A stretch of DNA of 9,445 nucleotides from Acidobacteriota bacterium (GTDB taxonomy: Bacteria; Acidobacteriota; Holophagae; Thermotomaculales; Thermotomaculaceae), in NCBI GenBank assembly GCA_027067895.1, contig JAMOUY010000169.1, positions 1 to 9,445 of the forward strand. Direction: 5' to 3'. Below are positions 1 through 5,197 of the stretch, in pieces. Both the position numbers and the translations under genes were made by a program. The notes beneath the pieces were generated by a model that searched no databases, was not told where the DNA came from, and saw only the letters and a list, made by a program, of their open reading frames with translations. Within the stretch, counting starts at the first letter, position 1; the number at the start of each line of letters is the position of its first letter.

Positions 1-2
1 AA

Positions 3-200
3 TCCCCTGAAAACAGGGGGGAAGATTTAATTGTCCAACTTGATTCAAGCATAAGTTTGTCACCGTCCGGCACAACTTCGGTATTTTTTTCAAAAAAAGG
101 CGCGCCAGCCCCAGACGGGATAACAATCACTCTAACCTACAATTCGGTTTCAAAAACCATAAAAGTTGAACCGAAAACGGGGTTTGTTTATGAGCAATAA
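3..200 (+). CDS. GspH/MshC-like pseudopilin, C-terminal fragment (5' end outside window)
   Basis: An open frame enters at the left edge and stops at TAA 198-200, giving 65 visible residues. The N-terminal prepilin signal lies outside the window, so the call rests on the C-terminus and on context. The end of the chain alternates short beta-strand patterns (GITITLTY, then KTIKVEPKTGFVYEQ). This is how GspH/FimT/MshC-type minor pseudopilins finish: a last strand pair with a Gly-Phe/Arg-Val turn. Three further pilin-like genes follow immediately, and the start of the next one (190) lies inside this gene, so it is the first visible member of the operon. In MSHA clusters the gene before mshD is mshC, which is GspH-like. 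The inferred role is an inner-membrane-anchored minor pilin of a type IV pilus-like fibre. It could be any other small pilin-fold protein; confidence in the frame is high, in the family moderate. Confidence 0.6.
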   Translation, partial: SPENRGEDLIVQLDSSISLSPSGTTSVFFSKKGAPAPDGITITLTYNSVSKTIKVEPKTGFVYEQ

Positions 201-732
201 AAAATATTTTTGCCCAAAAAATACTAAAAAAGGCTTTACCTTGATGGAAACAGTAATTTCCATAGTCATTATTACGGTGGCAATTGTGGGAATACTGTCC
301 GTAATATACAACGTTACGCAAAAAGGCATAAACCCCGTAATGGAATTGAAAGCATGCGAATTGGGACACGCAATGCTTGACGAAATTATATTAAAAAGAT
401 GGGATGAAGATACGCCGTTAGGCGGCGGGCACATAAATACCGCACTTGCAAACATAGGAAGAGAAGCGGGCGAAACGTCAAGGCAAGACTTTGACGATGT
501 GGACGATTACGACGGATACTCTGACGGCACATCTTCCGAGCCTTTAAAAGACGAAGCGGGAAACACCTTAAACGGATTTGAGGGATATTCAAGAAGCGTA
601 AGCGTTGTCTTTGAAAAACCGACAGGCGCGCCTGCGGGAATTGACGTAAAGAATTACAAAAAAATCACGGTAAAAATAACCCTGCCTACGGGAGAGGAGA
701 TAAGTTTTGTCACTTACAAAACGAATATCTAA
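190..732 (+). CDS. MshD-like type IV minor prepilin
   Basis: This 180-residue protein has a classic class III prepilin signal: a short basic leader (residues 1-15, ending KKG), cleavage after Gly15, then FTLMET with the conserved Glu at mature position +5 (Glu20), and a hydrophobic helix at about 21-42. The rest is a soluble pilin domain with an acidic stretch DFDDVDDYDGY (100-110). From memory of the family, this resembles the D-D-V-D-D-(Y/F) signature of MshD, as does the strand-rich C-terminus ending in Y-K-T-N-I. Prepilin peptidase would cleave and N-methylate it in the inner membrane. I chose ATG 190, which gives a normal-length leader and has GGGG at 179-182. An in-frame TTG at 166 would only add eight residues. 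It overlaps the preceding gene by 11 bp and the next by 26 bp. Pilin-type assignment is near certain; the MshD subtype is inference from motif and gene order. Confidence 0.85.
   Translation: MSNKKYFCPKNTKKGFTLMETVISIVIITVAIVGILSVIYNVTQKGINPVMELKACELGHAMLDEIILKRWDEDTPLGGGHINTALANIGREAGETSRQDFDDVDDYDGYSDGTSSEPLKDEAGNTLNGFEGYSRSVSVVFEKPTGAPAGIDVKNYKKITVKITLPTGEEISFVTYKTNI
691..699 (+). promoter_or_regulatory. Shine-Dalgarno sequence supporting a TTG start at 707
   Basis: GGAGAGGAG lies inside the end of the MshD-like gene and is followed after 7 nt by TTG 707. No ATG or GTG is available at this spacing in the downstream frame. TTG 707 also gives exactly the short basic leader expected before the prepilin cleavage site, so this site fixes the start of the MshO-like gene. 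Confidence 0.75.
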
Positions 733-1468
733 CGGCTTTACATTGATTGAGTTGATAATTGTCATCGTTATTACCGGAATTATTGCGGGAGTCGTCTATC
801 CGGTAATTATGTACGGCATAAAATCCTCAAAGCAGTTTGACGAAGCAAAGGGTGTAAGCGTAAGGGCAAGGCTCGCCGTTGAAAGAATTGCAAGAGACAT
901 AAGGTATGCGGTGCCGAATTCAATAAGAATTCACAGTATAAACTCATCAAACGACAGCATTGAATTCGGAGACGCAGTACTTCATTCGCACTACTCTACC
1001 ATAGACGGGACTTCTTCCCCCTATACGCTCAACGACGATACGGGATTAATTTTACCCAATGCAAGATTTGTCTCGGTTTATAACACTTCCCCCGACAATT
1101 TTTACTCATACCCGAATTCGCCGTCGGTTTTTGACGTTGTATCCGTTTCCGGCAATCAAGTCCAATTTAACGCAAACGCAAAACCCTACTCGCCAAACCA
1201 CAGATATTCCCTTTTCAATACCTGCGTATGCTATTCTCTTGACTCAAACGGCGTCTTATACAGATACGGGGGTTATTTTCCCGACCAAGACTTTCAGACA
1301 GACGCAACCGAAAAAAATATTTTGATAAACAACGTCCAAGCGGTTGAATTCAAATACTATGAAGGCAACCTTTCAAATGCGGCAATGGTTTCAATAAGCA
1401 TAATAGTAAAAGTGGGAGAAACAAGCGTATCTTACCATGAGGAGGTTCATATAAGAAATGTTCCGTAA
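707..1468 (+). CDS. MshO-like type IV minor prepilin
   Basis: This 253-residue protein has a ten-residue leader ending in Gly10, then FTLIEL with Glu at mature +5 (Glu15) and a hydrophobic helix at about 16-36. The following amphipathic part has ARLAVERIARDIRYAVPNSIRI (54-75). This is the pattern of MshO and GspJ/PilW-type pilins (R-A-R-x-A-x-E-R-x-x-R-[DE]-[IL]-R-x-A-x-P-N-S). A CVCYSLDSNGVLYRYGGY segment (173-190) and a C-terminus with VHIRNVP (247-253) also fit MshO as I recall it. The two cysteines at 173 and 175 are too close together to pair in the usual pilin disulphide. The start is TTG, supported by a strong Shine-Dalgarno 7 nt upstream. It overlaps its neighbours by 26 bp upstream and 11 bp downstream, so translation is probably coupled. 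The inferred role is a minor pilin of the priming or tip complex. Confidence 0.85.
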   Translation: MSLTKRISNGFTLIELIIVIVITGIIAGVVYPVIMYGIKSSKQFDEAKGVSVRARLAVERIARDIRYAVPNSIRIHSINSSNDSIEFGDAVLHSHYSTIDGTSSPYTLNDDTGLILPNARFVSVYNTSPDNFYSYPNSPSVFDVVSVSGNQVQFNANAKPYSPNHRYSLFNTCVCYSLDSNGVLYRYGGYFPDQDFQTDATEKNILINNVQAVEFKYYEGNLSNAAMVSISIIVKVGETSVSYHEEVHIRNVP

Positions 1469-1814
1469 TAACAGAGGAATTTCGGTAATAACGGCAATTT
1501 TTATAATCACAATAATCGCAATTATCGGGACTGTTTTAGCCGTCCAATCTATCACACAGTCGGAAGAAACGGGAAACGAATACCTGTCAACGCAGGCTCT
1601 CTACTATGCGGAAGCGGGGGCATACTGCGCAATGCTTGATATCTACACAAACAATGCCCTAACCCAGTCTTCATACGATTTCGGCAACGGCACGGCAAAT
1701 ATCACCGCTACCAAAAACGGGGATTTGTGGATAATTGAAAGCCAAGGAATCTGCGGAAACATCTCAACGGACAAATTTGCAAGAAGAAAGTTAAGGGTAA
1801 TTTACAGACATTAG
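1458..1814 (+). CDS. MshP-like (PilX/GspK-type) minor pilin-like protein
   Basis: This 118-residue protein has a very short N-terminus (MFRNNRG), then a hydrophobic helix at about 8-30 starting ISVITAIFIITIIAIIG, followed by QALYYAEAGAYCAML (46-60). The (A/Q)-x-x-x-A-E-A-G block after the helix is typical of PilX/MshP/GspK-like proteins. Gly7 could be the prepilin peptidase site, but mature position +5 is Thr, not Glu, as in GspK-type tip subunits. Cys57 and Cys99 could form one disulphide. It is the last gene of the visible pilin operon, in the place where MSHA clusters carry mshP. GGAGG at 1441-1445 lies 12 nt before ATG 1458, slightly long, and the gene overlaps the previous one by 11 bp. 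No clear terminator follows. MshP subtype is inference; a membrane-anchored pilin-like protein is well supported. Confidence 0.75.
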   Translation: MFRNNRGISVITAIFIITIIAIIGTVLAVQSITQSEETGNEYLSTQALYYAEAGAYCAMLDIYTNNALTQSSYDFGNGTANITATKNGDLWIIESQGICGNISTDKFARRKLRVIYRH

Positions 1815-1843
1815 CCTATTTTTACCTTTCGCAATAAAAATTC

Positions 1844-1852
1844 TGCTAAAAT
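1844..1852 (+). promoter_or_regulatory. Extended -10 promoter for the M24 peptidase gene
   Basis: TGCTAAAAT is an extended -10 element (TGn plus TAAAAT) in the 64-bp gap after the pilin operon. The best upstream hexamer, TTTACC at 1821-1826, is too far (20 nt) to be a good -35, so recognition would rest on the extended -10. Predicted transcription start is near 1859, giving a leader of about 20 nt that holds CGGAGGAA at 1869-1876. Confidence 0.45.
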
Positions 1853-1878
1853 AGTTTTACAAAAACTTCGGAGGAATT

Positions 1879-3060
1879 ATGGAAAAACATATTGCAAAAA
1901 TTCAGAAATCAATAAAAGAAAAAGGAATAGACGGCTGGCTTTTCTGCGATTTTCACCACAGAGACATGATGGCTTATAAAATTCTGAAACTTCCAATAAC
2001 ATTTACGTCAAGGAGATGGTTTTACCTAATCCCTGCGGAAGGCACGCCTAAAAAACTTGTTTCAAAAGTTGAGTCAACCAAACTAAACGAATTGCCGGGA
2101 GAAAAAAACACCTATCTTTCGTGGAGAGAATTGCATTCCTCTCTGAAAGAATTGCTTAAAGGCATGAAAACGGTTGCAATGCAATATTCCCCAATGAACA
2201 ACATACCCTATGTTTCGGTTGTTGACGGCGGAACAATTGAGTTGGTCAAATCAACAGGCGTTGAAGTTGTATCTTCCGCAGACCTTGTTCAGGAATTTGA
2301 AGCGATAATTGACGAAGAAGGATACAAAAGCCACGTGGAAGCGGGAAAAATTATTCAAGACATAAAAGACAGGGCTTTCAAAAAAATAAGGGAAGCGCTT
2401 GATAAAGGGGAAAAACTAACCGAATACCAACTTCAACAGTGGATAGTTTCAGAATTTCACAAAAACAACCTAACCTGCATGGACGAGCACCCAATAGTGG
2501 GAATAAACGAGCATCCCTCAGACCCGCACTTTACCCCCACGCCCGACAACCCTTACCATTTCAAAGAGGGAGACAGAGTGCTGATTGACTTGTGGGCAAA
2601 ACTGAACAAGCCGGGAGCGATTTTTTACGACATAACATGGTGCGGATACGTCGGGAAAAATCCGCCGGAAAAATACAAAAAAGTTTTTCAAATAGTTATG
2701 GACGCAAGGGACGCGGCATTAAACTTCGTGAAAGAAAAATTTGCAAAAAAAGAAAAAGTTTACGGCTATCAGGTTGACGACGCATGCAGAAAAGTTATAG
2801 AAGACGCTGGATACGGTCAGTATTTTATCCACAGGACGGGACACTCTATCGGGGAAGAAGTCCACGGCAACGGAGTAAACATAGACAACCTTGAAACAAA
2901 AGACGAAAGGGAATTGGTGCCGGGAATTTGTTTTTCAATTGAACCCGGAATATACATACCCGGCGAAATAGGAGTTAGAAGCGAAATTGACGTATTTATT
3001 ACCCTTGACGGAGAGGTTGTGGTTGCCGGAGACATTCAAAAGGAGTTGATACTGATTTAA
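1879..3060 (+). CDS. M24 family metallopeptidase (Xaa-Pro aminopeptidase-like)
   Basis: This 393-residue protein has a creatinase-type N-terminal domain (about 1-140) and a C-terminal pita-bread domain (about 145-390). All five M24 metal ligands are visible: Asp237 (VLIDLW), Asp251 (FYDITW), His322 (TGHSIG), Glu355 (SIEPGIY) and Glu369 (VRSEIDV). The additional active-site histidines of prolidase-like members, His217 (DPHF) and His329 (EEVHGNG), are also present. The expected activity is metal-dependent removal of an N-terminal residue before proline, or dipeptide cleavage, in the cytoplasm. There is no signal peptide. Start ATG 1879 has a strong Shine-Dalgarno (CGGAGGAA). It has its own promoter and appears unrelated to the pilin genes before it. 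Length is close to that of short aminopeptidase P/prolidase proteins. M24 membership is near certain; substrate is not. Confidence 0.93.
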   Translation: MEKHIAKIQKSIKEKGIDGWLFCDFHHRDMMAYKILKLPITFTSRRWFYLIPAEGTPKKLVSKVESTKLNELPGEKNTYLSWRELHSSLKELLKGMKTVAMQYSPMNNIPYVSVVDGGTIELVKSTGVEVVSSADLVQEFEAIIDEEGYKSHVEAGKIIQDIKDRAFKKIREALDKGEKLTEYQLQQWIVSEFHKNNLTCMDEHPIVGINEHPSDPHFTPTPDNPYHFKEGDRVLIDLWAKLNKPGAIFYDITWCGYVGKNPPEKYKKVFQIVMDARDAALNFVKEKFAKKEKVYGYQVDDACRKVIEDAGYGQYFIHRTGHSIGEEVHGNGVNIDNLETKDERELVPGICFSIEPGIYIPGEIGVRSEIDVFITLDGEVVVAGDIQKELILI

Positions 3061-3064
3061 AAAC

Positions 3065-3093
3065 TTGATTTTTTAATTTTTCGTTTTTAAAAT
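3065..3093 (+). promoter_or_regulatory. sigma70-type promoter for acpP-fabF
   Basis: TTGATT (3065-3070) and TAAAAT (3088-3093) are separated by exactly 17 nt, five of six matches to consensus in each box. It begins four bases after the stop codon of the peptidase gene. Predicted transcription start is about 3100, giving a short leader that contains the strong ribosome binding site GGAGGAGGAG (3111-3120). The promoter is bracketed by a 9-bp inverted repeat, TTTAAAAAC at 3056-3064 and GTTTTTAAA at 3083-3091, whose right arm overlaps the -10 box. Confidence 0.6.
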
Positions 3094-3123
3094 ACAAGAG
3101 ACTATTTTTTGGAGGAGGAGAGA

Positions 3124-3360
3124 ATGAGTGATGTTTTAGCAAAGGTAAAGGAAATTATTGTAAACCAACTTGACGGTGTTTCCGAAGACCAGATTACCGA
3201 AAATTCCAATTTTATTGACGATTTAGGGGCGGATTCCCTTGACATCTACGAACTTATTATGGCTTTTGAGGACGAATTCGGAATAGAAATTCCCGACAAA
3301 GACGCAGAAAAGATAAAAACCGTAGGTGATGCCGTAAAGTATATTGAAGAACACAAGTAA
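3124..3360 (+). CDS. acpP: Acyl carrier protein
   Basis: This 78-residue acidic protein has the carrier-protein signature GADSLD, with Ser38 as the site of 4'-phosphopantetheine attachment. Four-helix spacing, length and the C-terminal [14 protein letters not shown] all match bacterial AcpP. It carries growing acyl chains as thioesters between the cytoplasmic fatty acid synthase II enzymes. Start ATG 3124 is preceded by GGAGGAGGAG (3111-3120). An in-frame TTG at 3109 would place this ribosome binding site inside the coding region and is rejected. After DSLD it reads IYELIMAF, where many bacteria have TVELVMAL, a mild change in the recognition helix II. fabF follows after 3 nt. Confidence 0.97.
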   Translation: MSDVLAKVKEIIVNQLDGVSEDQITENSNFIDDLGADSLDIYELIMAFEDEFGIEIPDKDAEKIKTVGDAVKYIEEHK

Positions 3361-3363
3361 ATC

Positions 3364-4602
3364 ATGAAAAAAAGAGTTGTAATTACAGGCATCGGGCTTG
3401 TAACCCCTTTGGGGACTGGAAGTTCTGAAATCTACGAAAAATTCCTTAACGGGGAAAACGGAATAAGAAAAATAACAAAGTTTGACTCGGAAGGATTTTC
3501 AAGCCGAATTGCCGGCGAAGTTGATTTTGACGAAAATGCTTTTATCCCGCCAAAAGAATCCAGAAGAATGGACAATTTTATCAAATACGCCATTGCCGCA
3601 AGCGAAATTGCGGTAAAAGATTCCGCATTGAAAATAGACAATTCCAATGCGGATAAAATAGGCGTGCTTGTTGGCTCGGGAATCGGCGGGCTAAACTTTA
3701 TTGAGCAGCAACACAAAACAATGCTTGAAAAAGGGCCGAGAAGGGTATCGCCTTTTTTTATCCCGTCTGTAATAATCAACCTCGCATCCGGGGCGGTATC
3801 CATAAGGCTGGGAGCAAAGGGCCCCAACAGTTCGGTTGTTACGGCATGCGCCACAGGAACAAACTCAATAGGCGACGCGTTCAAAATCATTCAAAGGGGA
3901 GATGCAATCGCTATGATTGCAGGCGGTTGCGAAGCGGCAATAACCCCGCTTGCGGTTGCCGGATTTTCCCAAATGAAGGCTCTTTCAACAAGAAATGACC
4001 AGCCGGAAAAAGCGTCAAGGCCTTTTGATAAAGAGAGGGACGGGTTTGTAATAGGCGAAGGCGCAGGGGTTCTTATTCTTGAAGAATTGGAACACGCCCT
4101 AAACAGGGGCGCTAAAATTTACGCTGAAATTGTCGGATACGGAATGAGCGGAGACGCATACCACATAACCGCTCCCGCAGAAGACGGTGACGGGGCAAGA
4201 AGGGCAATGGAATCGGCAATAAAAGACGCCGGCATAAACCCGGAAAGCGTAAATTACATAAACGCACACGGCACGTCCACTTATTACAACGACAAAATAG
4301 AGACAAAGGCTATTAAGGATTTGTTTAAAGAGCATGCGTATAAACTGAAAATTAACTCAACAAAATCCATGACCGGCCACCTTCTGGGCGGCGCAGGGGG
4401 ACTTGAAGGAGCAATACTTGCCCTAACTTTGTTTACGGGGAAGGCGCATCCGACAAGAAACCTTGAAAACAAAGACCCGGAATGCGACCTTGATTACATG
4501 CCGGGAAAATGGCAGGAGATAAACCCTGTTTACGGCATGTCAAACTCGTTCGGTTTCGGAGGAACAAACGCCTCACTTGTAATGAAAAAATTTGAAAAAT
4601 AG
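3364..4602 (+). CDS. fabF: Beta-ketoacyl-[acyl-carrier-protein] synthase II
   Basis: This 412-residue condensing enzyme extends acyl-ACP with malonyl-ACP in type II fatty acid synthesis. The catalytic triad is complete: Cys162 in VTACATGTN, His302 in NAHGTST and His339 in [11 protein letters not shown], with the structural Lys334 in NSTKSMTG. The glycine-rich C-terminal loop [10 protein letters not shown] (395-404) has the Phe (398) that gates the active site in FabF. Length is that of standard FabF (about 410). It lies 3 nt after acpP, with no obvious Shine-Dalgarno before ATG 3364, so it is probably translated by coupling to acpP, its protein partner. The pair is followed by a strong terminator. 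fabD, fabG and fabH are not adjacent here. Identity is secure; FabB-like specificity cannot be fully excluded, but length and motifs favour FabF. Confidence 0.96.
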   Translation: MKKRVVITGIGLVTPLGTGSSEIYEKFLNGENGIRKITKFDSEGFSSRIAGEVDFDENAFIPPKESRRMDNFIKYAIAASEIAVKDSALKIDNSNADKIGVLVGSGIGGLNFIEQQHKTMLEKGPRRVSPFFIPSVIINLASGAVSIRLGAKGPNSSVVTACATGTNSIGDAFKIIQRGDAIAMIAGGCEAAITPLAVAGFSQMKALSTRNDQPEKASRPFDKERDGFVIGEGAGVLILEELEHALNRGAKIYAEIVGYGMSGDAYHITAPAEDGDGARRAMESAIKDAGINPESVNYINAHGTSTYYNDKIETKAIKDLFKEHAYKLKINSTKSMTGHLLGGAGGLEGAILALTLFTGKAHPTRNLENKDPECDLDYMPGKWQEINPVYGMSNSFGFGGTNASLVMKKFEK

Positions 4603-4628
4603 AAAATTTAAAAAACTCAATCAAAATG

Positions 4629-4651
4629 CCCCGCTTTTTGCGGGGTTTTTT
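4629..4651 (+). terminator. Rho-independent terminator after fabF
   Basis: CCCCGC, a TTTTT loop and GCGGGG form a perfect six-pair GC stem, followed by six T. It lies 26 nt after the fabF stop and closes the acpP-fabF transcript. An A-run at 4623-4626 before the stem gives little scope for function on the other strand. Confidence 0.9.
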
Positions 4652-4799
4652 ATTTTCATCTCTTTTTAACTTTACTTTTTACTTAAAATTATCACATTTT
4701 CTACTTCCAAATATCTCTTTTATTTTATTAAAGTTAAGATTTTAAATTAAGAAAAACAAAGTAAAAAAATAAAAATATGTCAATTTTTTAAAAAAACAT

Positions 4800-4828
4800 T
4801 TGACTTTGACAAATCTGAGAATTAAAAT
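4800..4828 (+). promoter_or_regulatory. sigma70-type promoter for the FmdB-type gene
   Basis: TTGACT (4800-4805) and TAAAAT (4823-4828) are spaced by 17 nt. A second, overlapping pair shifted by six bases, TTGACA (4806-4811) and TAAATA (4828-4833, 16-nt spacer), is also possible. The expected start is near 4835, giving a leader of about 15 nt with CGGAGGT at 4840-4846. The 150 bp upstream (4652-4799) is very AT-rich and holds no gene that I can see; it may act as an UP-element-like stretch. Confidence 0.6.
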
Positions 4829-4850
4829 AAATAAGATTTCGGAGGTAAAT

Positions 4851-5132
4851 ATGCCCATATACGATTACAGGTGTGAAACTTGTGGTTATGAAAATTCATT
4901 TCTTCAAAAAGTGAATGAGCAACCACTCACTATCTGTCCGAAATGCGGAGGAAGTTTCAAAAGGCTTGTAAGTGCACCTGCAATCAGATTTAAAGGAACG
5001 GGATTTTATCTTACGGATTACAAAAACAATTCTTCGTCTTCTTCGTCTAAAAAGAATGAAGAGGGCAATGAAAAAGCCCAAAAAGGCCTACCAAAAAACG
5101 GCTCGCCAAATAAAGACACCCTCGCATCTTAG
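4851..5132 (+). CDS. FmdB family zinc-ribbon protein
   Basis: This 93-residue protein starts MPIYDYRCETCGYENSF and has a second knuckle ICPKCGG. Cys8, Cys11, Cys29 and Cys32 form a four-cysteine zinc ribbon, and the family hallmark M-P-x-Y-x-Y-x-C is exact. The following RLVSAPAIRFKGTGFYLTDY is the usual conserved FmdB extension. The tail from about residue 59 is low-complexity, with a run of six serines (61-66) and many Lys, Asn and Glu, probably disordered. The molecular role of this family is unsettled: the founding member was proposed to regulate formamidase and amidase genes, and a general regulatory or ribosome-linked role is only suggested. ATG 4851 is preceded by CGGAGGT (4840-4846), and an upstream in-frame TTG at 4800 falls in the promoter. 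It is monocistronic and convergent with the PAS gene. Confidence 0.9.
   Translation: MPIYDYRCETCGYENSFLQKVNEQPLTICPKCGGSFKRLVSAPAIRFKGTGFYLTDYKNNSSSSSSKKNEEGNEKAQKGLPKNGSPNKDTLAS
5031..5048 (+). repeat. Perfect 9-bp tandem repeat coding for polyserine
   Basis: TCTTCGTCT occurs twice without a gap, in frame, and encodes Ser61-Ser66 of the FmdB-type protein. Being a multiple of three, a change in copy number would alter tail length but not the frame. Confidence 0.85.
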
Positions 5133-5160
5133 GCTCGCCTGAGGTGGCCAACCGCATAGA

Positions 5161-5197
5161 AAGCCCCGTGTCCTTCACGGGGTTTCCTTCCTTTTTT
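5161..5197 (+). terminator. Hairpin terminator between convergent genes
   Basis: CCCCGTG (5164-5170), a TCCTT loop and CACGGGG (5176-5182) form a perfect seven-pair stem, extendable by a G-T and two A-T pairs (5161-5185). On the + strand it is followed by TTTCCTTCCTTTTTT, an interrupted U-tract, so it probably ends the FmdB-type transcript. The PAS gene stop on the other strand is only 11 bp away, so the hairpin may serve both, but the minus-strand tract (CTTTCT) is poor. Confidence 0.75.

Noticed and set aside
4..19. Perfect hairpin CCCCTG-AAAA-CAGGGG
   Set aside because: It lies inside the open frame of the first pilin gene and has no T-tract on the + strand, so it is not a convincing terminator; the other side is cut by the window edge.
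166..189. Alternative TTG start for the MshD-like gene
   Set aside because: It lacks a good ribosome site and only adds eight residues to an already normal prepilin leader.
1815..1878. Possible terminator after the pilin operon
   Set aside because: No GC-rich stem precedes a T-tract here, so read-through into the peptidase gene cannot be excluded.
3109..3123. Upstream TTG start for acpP
   Set aside because: It would translate the Shine-Dalgarno itself (GGAGGAGGAG); the ATG at 3124 matches the family N-terminus.
3432..3890. 152-codon minus-strand frame opposite fabF
   Set aside because: It is antisense to the most conserved part of fabF, including the TACATGTN motif, and its translation resembles no family I know.
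4666..4737. Inverted repeat TTAACTTTA / TAAAGTTAA in the AT-rich spacer
   Set aside because: The arms are 54 bp apart, AT-only but for one base, and not near a promoter; such repeats are expected by chance in this composition.
4800..4850. Upstream TTG start for the FmdB-type gene
   Set aside because: It coincides with the -35 box of a consensus-like promoter, and the family always begins with MPxYxYxC, which is at ATG 4851.
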